Assembly (NCBI GenBank): GCA_023432995.1
Contig: JAEZES010000124.1
Span: forward strand, 1 to 42,023
Source of the DNA: Pseudomonadota bacterium
GTDB taxonomy: Bacteria; Pseudomonadota; Alphaproteobacteria; Sphingomonadales; Sphingomonadaceae
Direction of reading: 5' to 3'
Length of the DNA: 42,023 nt
Of this stretch, positions 1-8,622 are shown piece after piece (within the stretch, counting starts at the first letter, position 1; the number at the start of each line of letters is the position of its first letter). Below the pieces are notes generated by a model. It had not been told where the DNA came from, did no database searches, and was given only the letters and a program-made list of their open reading frames with translations. The translations under genes and the position numbers were made by a program.

Positions 1-150
1 CTGGCCGACGGCGCCCGCGCGGTGGTGGCGCGGATCGATGAGGGGGCGCCGCCCGATGCCGACGAGCTGCGCGCCACCCTCAGCCCGCAACCGCCCGAAG
101 CTGGCAGCGACGAGGCCGCCGGGGAACCGGGCGAGGGTGCCTCCGGTTGA
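1..150 (+). CDS. C-terminal end of an unidentified protein (truncated by window edge)
   Basis: An open frame runs from base 1 to a TGA at 148-150 and encodes the last 49 residues of a protein that begins outside the window. The tail starts LADGARAVVARID and then becomes rich in Pro, Glu, Gly and Ala, like a disordered C-terminus. I do not recognise the family. The frame is continuous and ends seven bases before the next gene, so it is likely real coding sequence. Confidence 0.5.
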   Translation: MADGARAVVARIDEGAPPDADELRATLSPQPPEAGSDEAAGEPGEGASG

Positions 151-156
151 CCGCAT

Positions 157-609
157 ATGACCCGCGCCGCCTGCCTGTTACTCGCATCGGTCCTGTTGCT
201 GCCGGCCTGCCAGGCTGAAGGCGGGGACGCAGCGACCGATGCCGCGCTGCCCGACCCCGACTCGACCGAAGCCTATCATGGGGTAGGCCCGGAGGAGACG
301 CTGCGCTTCACCGGGACCGAGCCGTTCTGGGGCGGCGAAGTCGGCGGCGGGACCTTGACCTATACCACGCCGGAAAACCTCGAGGGAACGGCGATCACCG
401 TCGAGCGCTTCGACGGGCGCGGCGGGCTGTCGTTCAACGGCACGCTCGAAGGGGCCGCGCTGGTCATGACGGTGACGCCGGTGGCGTGCAGCGACGGGAT
501 GTCCGACCGGACCTATCCGTTCACGGTGGCCCTGCGGATCGGCGACGACTTGCGCAACGGCTGCGCCTGGAGCGAGCGGCAGCCGTTCGAAGGGCCGGAG
601 CGGCCTTAA
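157..609 (+). CDS. COG3650-like predicted lipoprotein
   Basis: This 150-residue protein starts with a signal sequence ending in the lipobox LPAC (Cys18), so it is probably an acylated periplasm-facing lipoprotein. The body contains the GTEPFWG element (around residues 52-58) and two conserved-looking cysteines, features I associate with the uncharacterised COG3650 family. The biochemical role is unknown. It starts six bases after the preceding stop, so it may be cotranscribed. A GGAAC-N17-GGTT sequence at 123-148, inside the end of the upstream gene, weakly resembles an EcfG promoter. Lipoprotein assignment is firm; family assignment is from memory of the motif. Confidence 0.75.
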   Translation: MTRAACLLLASVLLLPACQAEGGDAATDAALPDPDSTEAYHGVGPEETLRFTGTEPFWGGEVGGGTLTYTTPENLEGTAITVERFDGRGGLSFNGTLEGAALVMTVTPVACSDGMSDRTYPFTVALRIGDDLRNGCAWSERQPFEGPERP

Positions 610-656
610 CCTGGATCAACTATCGGCTTTTCCTGGTAAATTTGTCGGGGCTGAGT

Positions 657-681
657 GGAACCTCGCGGCACCTGTGCGGTT
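657..681 (+). promoter_or_regulatory. EcfG-like promoter upstream of the DUF4142 lipoprotein
   Basis: GGAAC at 657-661 and GGTT at 678-681 are separated by 16 bases. The alphaproteobacterial general-stress sigma factor EcfG recognises GGAAC-N16/17-CGTT, so this is a full -35 match and a three-of-four -10 match. A start near 687 would give a leader of about 28 bases before the ATG at 715, with AGG at 703-705 as ribosome binding site. Inferred from motif and position only. Confidence 0.45.
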
Positions 682-714
682 GCCGCAGGGTCCATAGTTA
701 ACAGGATGCACCCG

Positions 715-1263
715 ATGACTTTCCGAATTCTACTCGCGTCGACGACGGCGCTCGCGCTGGCGGCCTGCTCGGCGGAGACCGACACGGTCGAGGCCCCCGA
801 TGCTACCGACACCCTGGCGGAGGCGACTCCAGCGACTGACACCAGCACTCCGCAGGGCTTCGTCGACACCCTGGCGGCAAGCGACCAGTACGAGATCGAG
901 GCCGGCCGGCTCGCGCAGGAGATGGGCACGAGCCAGGCGGTCAAGGACTTCGGGGCAATGATGGTCGAGCAGCACACGGCCTCGAGCGACAAGCTCAAGG
1001 CGGCCGTGTCGCAGGTGGGCGACAGTCTGCGCGTGGCGCCGACGCTGACCTCGCTGCAGCAGGGCCAGATCGAGCAGCTGCGCACCGCCGGAGCGAATTT
1101 CGACGCGATGTACGCCCAGCAGCAGGTCAACGCACATGAGAGCGCGCTGGAACTGCTGCAGACACAGGCGCAGGCCGGCACGGTCGAGCCGCTCAGGACC
1201 TTCGCCGCGGAGGCCGCGACCACCGTCGAGGCGCATCTCGAGCAGGCGCGCGAATTGCCCTGA
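715..1263 (+). CDS. DUF4142 domain lipoprotein
   Basis: A 182-residue protein with lipobox LAAC (Cys18) and, from about residue 45, a four-helix DUF4142 domain (ferritin-like fold). It shows the typical opening segment GFVDTLAASDQYEIEAGRLA and regularly spaced His/Glu in the helices. DUF4142 proteins are periplasmic or outer-membrane-anchored and often stress-induced; their activity is not established. I place the start at the second ATG (715) because AGG at 703-705 is well spaced for it, whereas the ATG at 706 directly abuts it. An EcfG-like promoter lies just upstream. Confidence 0.88.
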   Translation: MTFRILLASTTALALAACSAETDTVEAPDATDTLAEATPATDTSTPQGFVDTLAASDQYEIEAGRLAQEMGTSQAVKDFGAMMVEQHTASSDKLKAAVSQVGDSLRVAPTLTSLQQGQIEQLRTAGANFDAMYAQQQVNAHESALELLQTQAQAGTVEPLRTFAAEAATTVEAHLEQARELP

Positions 1264-1292
1264 CGCATGGCACCGGCGCCGCTCGGCCCTAT

Positions 1293-2111
<819 letters not shown>

Positions 2112-2138
2112 TCCTGCCCGAGACAGCTCGGGAAGAGT

Positions 2139-2654
2139 CTACTCCATGAGTTCCAGCGGCTGCGGCAGCTTGGCCAACAGCTCCTCGCTGAACTCACCGG
2201 CGATGTGGAAGAACGCCATCCGCGTGAGCATGTCGGTGCGGTTCTCCCACGCGTGGTCGGTGCCGCGCTGGACGACGACCTCGCCTGGGCCGAGCACGAC
2301 CTCGCTGTCGGTCAGCACCAGCACGATCTCGCCCTCGATCACCACTGCGTAGTCGAGCGTGCGCGTGCGGTGCATGACCGTGCGGTGGCCGCCCATGTGC
2401 GGCGGGTAGATGTCGATGATGCGGATCAGGTGGCCGCTCGGCGGCATGATCGTGAACGGGCGCAGTGTCGGCTCGCCGTCGGCCCGCGAGGTCAGCGTCG
2501 GCACCGTTTCGGGCGTGCTCCAGATTTCGAAGAAGTCGGCGCCGAGCGCTTCCCCGCGCATCGGGTGCTCCTGCGGCGGCTCGCCGTCGCTGACGACGAC
2601 CGACCTGCCGTTCGCGTCGTGTCCGGTAACCACGCGCCTCGCCGTTCCGCCCAT
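2139..2654 (-). CDS. Cupin-domain protein (paralogue of the cupin at 8065-8622)
   Basis: A 171-residue single-domain cupin. It opens with RRVVTGHDANGRSVVVSDGE. A cupin motif 1 with MHRTRTLDYAVVIEGEI is followed by motif 2 GEVVVQRGTDHAWEN, giving His ligands for a metal. The same arrangement occurs in the cupin inside the catabolic operon downstream, so the two are paralogues. The ATG at 2654 is chosen because AGAGGCGAAGG precedes it; extending upstream adds only an arginine/proline-rich tail. It converges with the DODA dioxygenase gene 27 bases away. Function is unknown; a role in handling aromatic intermediates is an inference from the paralogue. Confidence 0.8.
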   Translation of the reverse strand: MGGTARRVVTGHDANGRSVVVSDGEPPQEHPMRGEALGADFFEIWSTPETVPTLTSRADGEPTLRPFTIMPPSGHLIRIIDIYPPHMGGHRTVMHRTRTLDYAVVIEGEIVLVLTDSEVVLGPGEVVVQRGTDHAWENRTDMLTRMAFFHIAGEFSEELLAKLPQPLELME

Positions 2655-2715
2655 CCTTCGCCTCTCCCTCGGTTCGCGGGGCGACGGTAACGCGCGCGGC
2701 CGGCCCGGCAAGGCT

Positions 2716-4134
2716 TCAGTAGACGCCGGGCAGCTCGAGGTCGGCGGTCTTCGACGGCCGCTCGGGCCGCAGCAGGTCGCGCTCGGCGACCGCCCGCGTG
2801 CCGATCGCCCCGATCGCGGTGCAGCTGCGCCCGGCGAGGAAATCGAGCGCGACGCTCACCATCGCCTCGTCGGGATCGCCGAGCTGGTGGGTGAAGTCGT
2901 CGGTGGCGCGGCAGGTGTTGGGCACCGTCGTGGCAAGGCCGGTGTAGTACTCGCCCTGGTGATCGGCGTTCTCGATCTTGAGGGCGACCGCGCGCAGGCG
3001 GTCGTCGCATGCCGGACGGTCGAGCGCGATCTGCCCGACCGGCTTGCCGTAGGTGTTGCCGCCGACCAGCGCCATGTTGGCGCCGAGGTAGGGGACCATG
3101 CCGTTGATCACCATCTCGCTCGCCGAAGCGGTCCCGTCGGTGCCGATGAAGGCGACGCGCGTGGGCTGGATAGCCTCCGGCTGGGCGCGGAAGGCGTAGC
3201 TCTCGTTCTCGTTCGCCTTCGACGCGCGGAAGGTGATGTACTCGAAGATCTGCCCGGTACGGCCGCCGCCCATCAGGTCGCCGAACAACTCGGCGATCGA
3301 GATCAGGCCGCCGCCGTTGTAACGCAAGTCGACGATCAGGTCGGTCACACCCTGCGCCTTGAACAGGGCGAACGCCGCGCGCAGGTCCGGATCGGCGGTG
3401 TCGATGAAGGTGCGCAGGTTGAGGTAGCCGACCTGACGCCCGCCATCGTTGATGATCTTGGCTCCGTAGCGGTCGGACACCGGATCGAGGTCGTAGACCG
3501 CCTTGGTCAGCGTCACCGTCCGCTGGACGCCGGAGGGATCGCGCACCACGAACGAGCGCGTCGTTCCCACCGTGTCCGGGCCGAGGGCCTGGATCACCGC
3601 CAGGCCGCCTCCGGTCGCCATCAGGTTGCTGACTGACTGCCCGTCGATCTGCAGCAGCTCGGTCCCGCGGTCGACGCCGCCGGCCAGCGCCGGGGCGCCC
3701 TCGAACGCCTCGATCACGAACACCCGGTCGTTCTCGTAGCTGAGGCGGATGCCGAAGCCGGCGATCGCACCCTGGCTGTAGTAGGCGTTCTCCTCGGCGA
3801 TCGAGGTCAGGTAGGTGAAGTAGCGATCGCGGCTTTGCGCGCGCGCGGGAGCGGTCAGCGCGTCGATGTACGCGTCGACCGTCGAATAGGAGGCGGGATT
3901 GGCCGAGAGGTTGAGCAACGTCGGGAACAGGTACCATTCGTCGAGCTGCGCCAGCACCCAGTCCTGCCGCGCCCGCAGCGAGCAGCTCGCGGTGCTCGCC
4001 GAAGGGGTGGGAGTGGGCGCCACTCCGCCGGTCGCCCCGCCGCCCCCGCCGCCGCTGCTGCCACCGCCGCACGCGGCGAGCATGGCCATGCACCCGGCCA
4101 GAAGGGCGGACCTTCCGCGGCGAATCGAAAACAC
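2716..4134 (-). CDS. S41-family peptidase lipoprotein (C-terminal processing protease type)
   Basis: A 472-residue predicted lipoprotein. Signal sequence ends in LAAC (Cys22) and is followed by a Gly/Ser linker. A PDZ-like region (GTELLQIDGQSV) precedes the S41 catalytic domain with DLRYNGGG, TASASEM (Ser339) and NTYGKPVGQ (Lys364). The Ser-Lys spacing of 25 equals that of tail-specific proteases, so it should be active, cutting misfolded or tagged envelope proteins. I start at the GTG at 4134 because the signal peptide begins there; the frame is open to 4257 but that extension looks non-coding. It ends 61 bases before the cupin gene on the same strand, so they may be cotranscribed. Confidence 0.88.
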   Translation of the reverse strand: MFSIRRGRSALLAGCMAMLAACGGGSSGGGGGGATGGVAPTPTPSASTASCSLRARQDWVLAQLDEWYLFPTLLNLSANPASYSTVDAYIDALTAPARAQSRDRYFTYLTSIAEENAYYSQGAIAGFGIRLSYENDRVFVIEAFEGAPALAGGVDRGTELLQIDGQSVSNLMATGGGLAVIQALGPDTVGTTRSFVVRDPSGVQRTVTLTKAVYDLDPVSDRYGAKIINDGGRQVGYLNLRTFIDTADPDLRAAFALFKAQGVTDLIVDLRYNGGGLISIAELFGDLMGGGRTGQIFEYITFRASKANENESYAFRAQPEAIQPTRVAFIGTDGTASASEMVINGMVPYLGANMALVGGNTYGKPVGQIALDRPACDDRLRAVALKIENADHQGEYYTGLATTVPNTCRATDDFTHQLGDPDEAMVSVALDFLAGRSCTAIGAIGTRAVAERDLLRPERPSKTADLELPGVY

Positions 4135-4351
4135 AAGTCCCGTCAATGCAGTAACACCTACGACCCCGAGACAACCTATCGGGCCTCGCCAAGCGGCGCA
4201 AGTTGCCTCGCCGAGGCCACATTTCGGCATTTTTCGGAGCCGGTCGGTGGAAATCATCGACAGAAACCGCGGGGCCCGGCCTTGCCATCCTAGGGGGGAG
4301 CGGGCACAGCCGGGCGCCTGTTTACGGCGTAAATGCGAGAAGCGGCACCGA

Positions 4352-4948
4352 ATGCTCGATCAAGTCCCCGCCTGGCTCGGCAAGGCGCTGCCCGGTGCCC
4401 GGGCAGGTCACGCCCGGCTGGCGGTTGCCCGGCTCGGCGCGGCGGACGCCTTGCATCGCGACGGGTTCCGCCTGCGTTCGGCCGCCTTCAGCAACGGCGA
4501 GGAGCTGGATCCGAGCTTCACCGCCGAGGAAGAGGACGCCGTCGCGCCGCCGCTCGAGTGGAGCGCGCCGCCGGCCGGTGCGCAGGAACTGGCGCTGGTG
4601 GTCGAGGATCCCGACGCCCCGTCGGCCGAGCCGTTCTGCCATTGGCTGGTCTGGGGCCTGGCGGCGCAGCAGGGGCAACTGCTCGAAGGCGAGGCCCCGC
4701 CGCGCGTCGGCAAGAACGCCTTCGGCAACTCCGAGTGGCTGCTGCCCGACCCTCCGCGGGGAGAGCAGCCGCACGATTACGTATTTCAACTCTTCGCTCT
4801 CGACCGGCCGCTGACGCTCATGCCCGGCGCGACCCGCGGCGACCTGCTCGAGGCGATGGAGGGGCGCGTTCTCGCGGCCGCGGTGCTCACCGGCACGTAC
4901 GCGCGCAGCGAGGACGAGCTGGAGTGGGATGAGGACGACGGGGAGTGA
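4352..4948 (+). CDS. YbhB/YbcL family PEBP-like (Raf kinase inhibitor-like) protein
   Basis: A 198-residue protein of the phosphatidylethanolamine-binding-protein superfamily. It has the family landmarks: FSNGEELDPSFT, PPLEWSAPPAGAQELALVVEDPDAP, the CHWLVWGL strand, GKNAFGNSEWLLPDPPRG and HDYVFQLFALD. Bacterial YbhB/YbcL proteins lack an agreed function; a ligand-binding pocket is formed by the DPDAP and HWL segments. No signal peptide is seen, so it is probably cytoplasmic. The C-terminus is very acidic (ELEWDEDDGE). The ATG at 4352 starts the recognisable domain; the 217 bases between it and the divergent S41 peptidase start hold no other gene. Confidence 0.88.
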   Translation: MLDQVPAWLGKALPGARAGHARLAVARLGAADALHRDGFRLRSAAFSNGEELDPSFTAEEEDAVAPPLEWSAPPAGAQELALVVEDPDAPSAEPFCHWLVWGLAAQQGQLLEGEAPPRVGKNAFGNSEWLLPDPPRGEQPHDYVFQLFALDRPLTLMPGATRGDLLEAMEGRVLAAAVLTGTYARSEDELEWDEDDGE

Positions 4949-4982
4949 CCCGCGTCAAGACTGCAAGGAAAGGGAACGTACC

Positions 4983-5234
4983 ATGGCCGCCAAGAACAAT
5001 GCGCTGAACAAGCCCGTCAATCTCTCGCCGGCGCTCGAGGGCGTGGTCGGCAAGGGCCCGATGACGCGCGCCGAGGTCACCTCGAACGTGTGGAAGTACA
5101 TCAAGGCCAACGGGCTGCAGGACAAGGTCAACAAGCGCAACATCAACCCGGACGCCAAGCTCGGCGCCGTCACCGGCAATTCGCAGATCACGATGTTCGA
5201 GCTGACCTCGAAGGTCTCCAAGCACCTGAGCTGA
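4983..5234 (+). CDS. SWIB/MDM2-domain protein
   Basis: An 83-residue protein that is almost entirely a SWIB domain (about residues 10-80), with MTRAEVTSNVWKYIKANGLQ, NKRNINPDAKLGAV and the C-terminal FELTSKVSKHL helix. SWIB domains are best known from eukaryotic chromatin remodellers; small stand-alone versions occur in chlamydiae and several Alphaproteobacteria, where DNA or nucleoid association is suspected. A strong AGGAAAGGGA ribosome binding site precedes the ATG at 4983. It follows the PEBP-like gene by 34 bases and could share its transcript. Role here is unknown. Confidence 0.9.
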   Translation: MAAKNNALNKPVNLSPALEGVVGKGPMTRAEVTSNVWKYIKANGLQDKVNKRNINPDAKLGAVTGNSQITMFELTSKVSKHLS

Positions 5235-5314
5235 GCTCCGGGCGCGCCTCCTGGCGCAGACGAATTCGCGGGCGGAGCGGCTCAGGCTGCTTCGCCCGTT
5301 GTCGTTTTCGGGTA

Positions 5315-5329
5315 CGTGAAATCTTCACG
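5315..5329. promoter_or_regulatory. Palindrome upstream of the gallate-dioxygenase-like gene
   Basis: CGTGAA-ATC-TTCACG is a perfect 6-base inverted repeat with a 3-base centre, in the 199-base gap before the dioxygenase at 5434. It sits about 10 bases before a TTGACT (5340-5345) that could be a -35 element, although no good -10 follows. It is a candidate operator; which regulator would bind is unknown. Confidence 0.3.
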
Positions 5330-5433
5330 CATCCGTAATTTGACTTGTGGCAATGCGTGCCCACATGCCATCGTGCAGGCAGGATGAGGACGCGCGCCTT
5401 CCGGGCGCGTCAGGCAGTTGAGAGGAACGTCCC

Positions 5434-6696
5434 ATGGCCACGATCGTCGGCGGCATCGCTACGTCGCACACGCCCACCATCGCCTTCGCCAAGGACGCGA
5501 AGAAATTCGACGACCCCGTGTGGAAGCCGATCTTCGAGGGCTACGAGCCGGTGCAGGCGTGGTTCCGCGAGAAGAAGCCCGACGTGCTGGTCTACATCTA
5601 CAACGACCACATGACGGCGTTCTTCGACCATTACAGCCACTTCGCGCTCGGCGTCGGCGAGGAGTTCGGCCCGGCCGACGAGGGTGGCGGGCCGCGCGAC
5701 ATCCCGGCGATCAAGGGCGACCCCGAGTTCGCCGCGCACGTCGCCCGGGTGATGGTCGCGAACGAGTTCGACCTCAGTTACTTCCAGGGCAAGAACCTCG
5801 ACCACGGCGCGTTCTCGCCGCTGTCGGTGATGGTCGACCACGACGACAAGGGCTGGGCCGTCAGGCTGCTGCCGATCGTCTGCGGCGTGCTGACCGTGCC
5901 GCTGCCGAGCGCGCGGCGGTTCTGGAAGTTCGGCAAGAGCCTGCGCCAGGCGATCCTGTCGTACCCGAAGGACATCAAGGTCGCGATCGCCGGCACCGGC
6001 GGTCTCAGCCACCAGGTCCACGGCGAGGGTTGCGGGTTCAACAACCCCGAGTGGGACCACGAGTTCATGGAGCTGCTCGAGAAGGATCCCGAGAGCCTGC
6101 TCGACCTGCCGATCGCCGAGCTCGCCCGCCGCGGCGGCTGGGAAGGCGCCGAAGTGGTCATGTGGATGATGATGCGCGGCGCGCTGTCGGAAGAGGTCAA
6201 GGTCACCCACAAGGCCTATTTCCTGCCGTCGATGACGCCGATCGCGACGATGATCTTCGACGAAGTGTCGACGGATCCGCCGGTCGAGGATCCGGCGAAG
6301 ACGCGCGAACGGGCGATGTGGGACTACCAGGGCGCCGACCAGATGCCCGGGACCTATCCATTCACCATCGAGCGTTCGGTCAAGGGCTTCCGGCTCAATC
6401 ACTTCCTCCACTCGCTGACCGATCCCACGGTGCGCAAGAAGTTCCGCGAGGACGAGGAAGCGACGATGCTCGAGGCGGGCCTGACCGACGAGGAGCGCCG
6501 GCTCGTGCGCGAGCGCGACTGGATCGGCATGATCCACTACGGCGTGATCTTCTTCATGCTCGAGAAGCTCGGCGCCGTGACCGGCATCGGCAACATCGAC
6601 ATCTACGCCGCGTTCAAGGGGATGACCGTCCCCGAGTTCCAGAAAACCCGCAACGCCGCGATCACCTACGGCGTCGCGGGCAAGGAAGACGAGTAA
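5434..6696 (+). CDS. desB: Gallate dioxygenase-like class III extradiol dioxygenase (LigB-LigA fusion)
   Basis: A 420-residue protein resembling gallate dioxygenase (DesB/GalA), which opens gallate to 4-oxalomesaconate using Fe(II). The N-terminal 280 residues are a LigB-type catalytic domain with ATSHTPTIAFAKDA, YNDHMTAFFDHYSHFALG, DHGAFSPLSV and AGTGGLSHQVHGEGCGFNN. The C-terminal portion from about residue 310 is a fused LigA-like helical domain (RLNHFLHSLTDPTVRKKFRE, DWIGMIHYGV). Length and domain fusion match gallate dioxygenases rather than two-subunit protocatechuate 4,5-dioxygenase. A related ring-substituted catechol acid could be the true substrate. AGAGGAA precedes the ATG. No other gallate-pathway genes are in the window. 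Confidence 0.85.
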   Translation: MATIVGGIATSHTPTIAFAKDAKKFDDPVWKPIFEGYEPVQAWFREKKPDVLVYIYNDHMTAFFDHYSHFALGVGEEFGPADEGGGPRDIPAIKGDPEFAAHVARVMVANEFDLSYFQGKNLDHGAFSPLSVMVDHDDKGWAVRLLPIVCGVLTVPLPSARRFWKFGKSLRQAILSYPKDIKVAIAGTGGLSHQVHGEGCGFNNPEWDHEFMELLEKDPESLLDLPIAELARRGGWEGAEVVMWMMMRGALSEEVKVTHKAYFLPSMTPIATMIFDEVSTDPPVEDPAKTRERAMWDYQGADQMPGTYPFTIERSVKGFRLNHFLHSLTDPTVRKKFREDEEATMLEAGLTDEERRLVRERDWIGMIHYGVIFFMLEKLGAVTGIGNIDIYAAFKGMTVPEFQKTRNAAITYGVAGKEDE

Positions 6697-6709
6697 CGCG
6701 GTTGCGCGG

Positions 6710-6728
6710 CGGCGGGCCCTGCCCGCCG
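6710..6728. terminator. GC-rich hairpin between convergent genes
   Basis: CGGCGGGC-CCT-GCCCGCCG forms an 8-base perfect stem with a 3-base loop between the stop of the gallate-dioxygenase-like gene (6696) and the end of the minus-strand catabolic operon (6734). No T-tract follows on either strand, so termination by this hairpin is plausible but not shown. Confidence 0.4.
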
Positions 6729-6733
6729 GCCGG

Positions 6734-7057
6734 CTAGGACTTGGCCGGGATCTTGTCGAATTCGGCCTGGATCTCGGCCAGCTTCTCCTCGGTGAGCACC
6801 GGCTCGTACTGCTGGATCGCCCGCAGCGTCAGCTCGCGTCCGGCAGACTGGAACATCGAGTTGCCCCACACCGTGGGAATCAGCTTTTCGAGAATGGCGG
6901 CGGCGGCCGGATCGTCGATTAGCTTGCCGCAGGGCGTGGTTTCGACCGAATAGTGCGCCGCCTTCGGCGCCTGCTCGGCCTGCGCCAGCGCCGTCGCGGG
7001 CGCAATCGCGCTCGCGGCCAGCGACGCCAGCAGCACCGTCAACAGGGTCTTGGGCAT
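6734..7057 (-). CDS. Small secreted helical protein at the end of the catabolic operon
   Basis: A 107-residue protein with a Sec signal peptide (cleavage near ATALAQA, about residue 26) and a mature part of about 80 residues. The mature part contains TTPCGKLIDDPAAAAILEKLIPTVWGNSMF and is probably all helical. I recall similar short periplasmic segments in sphingomonads, often with the core T-P-x-G-x-L-x-x-D-P-A-A, but no function is known to me. AAAGGAG sits upstream of the ATG. The gene begins 33 bases after the FAH-family hydrolase stop, so it is probably the last gene of the operon and may act on uptake or envelope handling of the substrate (inference). Confidence 0.75.
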   Translation of the reverse strand: MPKTLLTVLLASLAASAIAPATALAQAEQAPKAAHYSVETTPCGKLIDDPAAAAILEKLIPTVWGNSMFQSAGRELTLRAIQQYEPVLTEEKLAEIQAEFDKIPAKS

Positions 7058-7090
7058 CGTTCGCTCTCCTTTGCTCGCTCGTGGTTCGAT

Positions 7091-8068
7091 TCAAGTCGCG
7101 TCCGGAGCGCGCGAGACCGCCTGGTCGATCGCTCCGAAAATCGCCCGCCCGTCCGGCGTCCGGGCCTCCATGCGCACCCGGTCGCCGAATTGCATGAAAC
7201 CCGTCGCCGGCTTGCCGTCGGCGATGATCTCGATCGCCCGGCGCTCGGAAATGCAGCTCGAGCCGACCTCGGCGTAAGCGGCGTTGGCGATCGTGCCGGA
7301 GCCGATGATCGTGCCCGCGGGCAGGTCGCGGGTCGCGGCCGCGTGGGCCACGAGCTCGTGGAACCCGAAGCCCATCTCGCGCCCGTTGGCCGACCCGAAG
7401 CGGCGTCCGTTCCAGTCGACCAGCAGGTCGAGCGCGACGCGGCCGTCGCGCCAGGCGTCGCCCAGTTCGTCGGGGGTGACCGCGAAGGGGGCCATCGAGC
7501 AGGCCGGCTTGGCCTGGACCCAGCCGAAGCCGGTCTTCATCTCGGGAACGGCGAGCGTGCGCAGCGACCAGTCGTTGAGCTGGACGACGAGCTTGACGTG
7601 GCCGAGCGCGGCGGCGGCCGGGGTTCCCATCGGTACGTCGTCGAGGATCACCGCGAACTCGCCCTCGAAGTCGATCCCGTCGGCCTCGGCGCGGAACGGG
7701 ACGTCATCGTGCGGACCGAGAAAGCGGTCGGACAGGCCCTGGTACATCAGCGGCTTGTCGTTGGGCAGCGGATCGTGGCCGAACGCCACCTGCATCAGCT
7801 CGGCGTGCGTCTGGAAGGCCGAGCCGTCGAGCCATTGCCAGGTGCGCGGCAACGGCGCGCGCAAGGTGGCGGGATCGAGCGGCTCGCCCTCGCCGGTCGC
7901 AAAGCGGCCGGCCAGCGAGCGCAGCACCGGCTCGCTCGCGCCCCAGGCTTCGATCGCGGCCAGCAGGCTCGGGCATTCGGGCCCGGCCGCGAGGCAGCGG
8001 GCGCCGTCGTCAGACACGAGCACGAGCTCGCCGTCGCGCGTGCCGTCGTCGCGCGTCGCGAGCCTCAT
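7091..8068 (-). CDS. Fumarylacetoacetate hydrolase (FAH) family protein
   Basis: A 325-residue FAH-family enzyme. Members hydrolyse or hydrate beta-diketo or enol-keto acids produced by aromatic ring cleavage, using a divalent metal held by an E-x-E...D set. The IDFEGEFAVILDDVP segment supplies the Glu pair; VQLNDWSLR, KPACSMAPFAVTPDEL and IGSGTIANA are further landmarks. The N-terminal 80 residues are the usual FAH_N-like region. The ATG at 8068 overlaps the cupin stop (ATGA), indicating translational coupling. In this operon it is the likely last step on the ring-cleavage product. The exact substrate (fumarylpyruvate, acylpyruvate or other) cannot be told from sequence. Confidence 0.87.
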   Translation of the reverse strand: MRLATRDDGTRDGELVLVSDDGARCLAAGPECPSLLAAIEAWGASEPVLRSLAGRFATGEGEPLDPATLRAPLPRTWQWLDGSAFQTHAELMQVAFGHDPLPNDKPLMYQGLSDRFLGPHDDVPFRAEADGIDFEGEFAVILDDVPMGTPAAAALGHVKLVVQLNDWSLRTLAVPEMKTGFGWVQAKPACSMAPFAVTPDELGDAWRDGRVALDLLVDWNGRRFGSANGREMGFGFHELVAHAAATRDLPAGTIIGSGTIANAAYAEVGSSCISERRAIEIIADGKPATGFMQFGDRVRMEARTPDGRAIFGAIDQAVSRAPDAT

Positions 8069-8622
8069 GCGAGGCCGTCCGTGTAGGCGCCGTCGATCAG
8101 GATGAAGGCAATGCGGCAGGTGCGGCCCGAGCGGTTGGCCCAGCCGTGATTGGTGCCGCGCTGGACGACGATGTCGCCGGCCCGGACCACGGTTTCGCCG
8201 ACATCCATCACCAGCGTGATTTCGCCCTCGAGGACGATCCCGTAGTCGATCGTCTCGGTGCGGTGCATCAGCGCGTGGCGCGAGCCGGCCGACGCCGCAC
8301 TGCCGGCCCCGACTTCCTCGAAATGCGCCTTGACCTGCTCTTCCGACAGCCCGTCGAGCCAGTCGCCCTCGGGCGGGATGTCGAGCACGCGGATGCGGGT
8401 GCCGTTCTTCGGCGGGGCGAGCTGGATGCCGTCCTCGGGCGGCTCGCCCGACGCGCGGTCGATCCGGGCCGGCGTCTCGCGCGTGTTCCACACCTCGAAG
8501 AACACCGGGCCGTGCTCGCCGCCGACCCGGGCGACTCGCGGCGGCGGGCCGTCCTGCTGGATCACTGCCCGGCCCTGCGCGTCATGGCCGGTGACGATCC
8601 GGCGAAAGGGAGCCTCGCTCAT
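8065..8622 (-). CDS. Cupin-domain protein of the aromatic operon
   Basis: A 185-residue single cupin domain with RRIVTGHDAQGRAVIQQDG at the N-terminus, MHRTETIDYGIVLEGEIT as motif 1 and AGDIVVQRGTNHGWANR as motif 2. The histidines in these motifs could bind a metal. It closely parallels the cupin at 2139-2654. It is coupled by ATGA overlaps to both neighbours, the alpha/beta hydrolase upstream and the FAH hydrolase downstream, so its product is needed alongside theirs. It could be an isomerase, tautomerase or sensor for a pathway intermediate, or a small dioxygenase. None of these is shown by the sequence. Confidence 0.82.
   Translation of the reverse strand: MSEAPFRRIVTGHDAQGRAVIQQDGPPPRVARVGGEHGPVFFEVWNTRETPARIDRASGEPPEDGIQLAPPKNGTRIRVLDIPPEGDWLDGLSEEQVKAHFEEVGAGSAASAGSRHALMHRTETIDYGIVLEGEITLVMDVGETVVRAGDIVVQRGTNHGWANRSGRTCRIAFILIDGAYTDGLA

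Noticed and set aside
123..148. A seventh EcfG-like promoter before the COG3650 lipoprotein
   Set aside because: GGAAC-N17-GGTT lies within the preceding coding sequence, leaves almost no leader, and matches the -10 poorly.
1..150. Assigning the truncated first frame to exodeoxyribonuclease VII large subunit or another named protein
   Set aside because: Only 49 residues of low-complexity tail are visible; no motif supports any name.
2492..4288. A long minus-strand frame over the S41 gene in a second register
   Set aside because: The S41 register contains the peptidase motifs; this one is Arg/Pro-rich and has none.
5340..5368. TTGACT as the -35 of a sigma70 promoter for the gallate-dioxygenase-like gene
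   Set aside because: The sequence 17 bases downstream (ACATGC) is a poor -10, so I list only the nearby palindrome.
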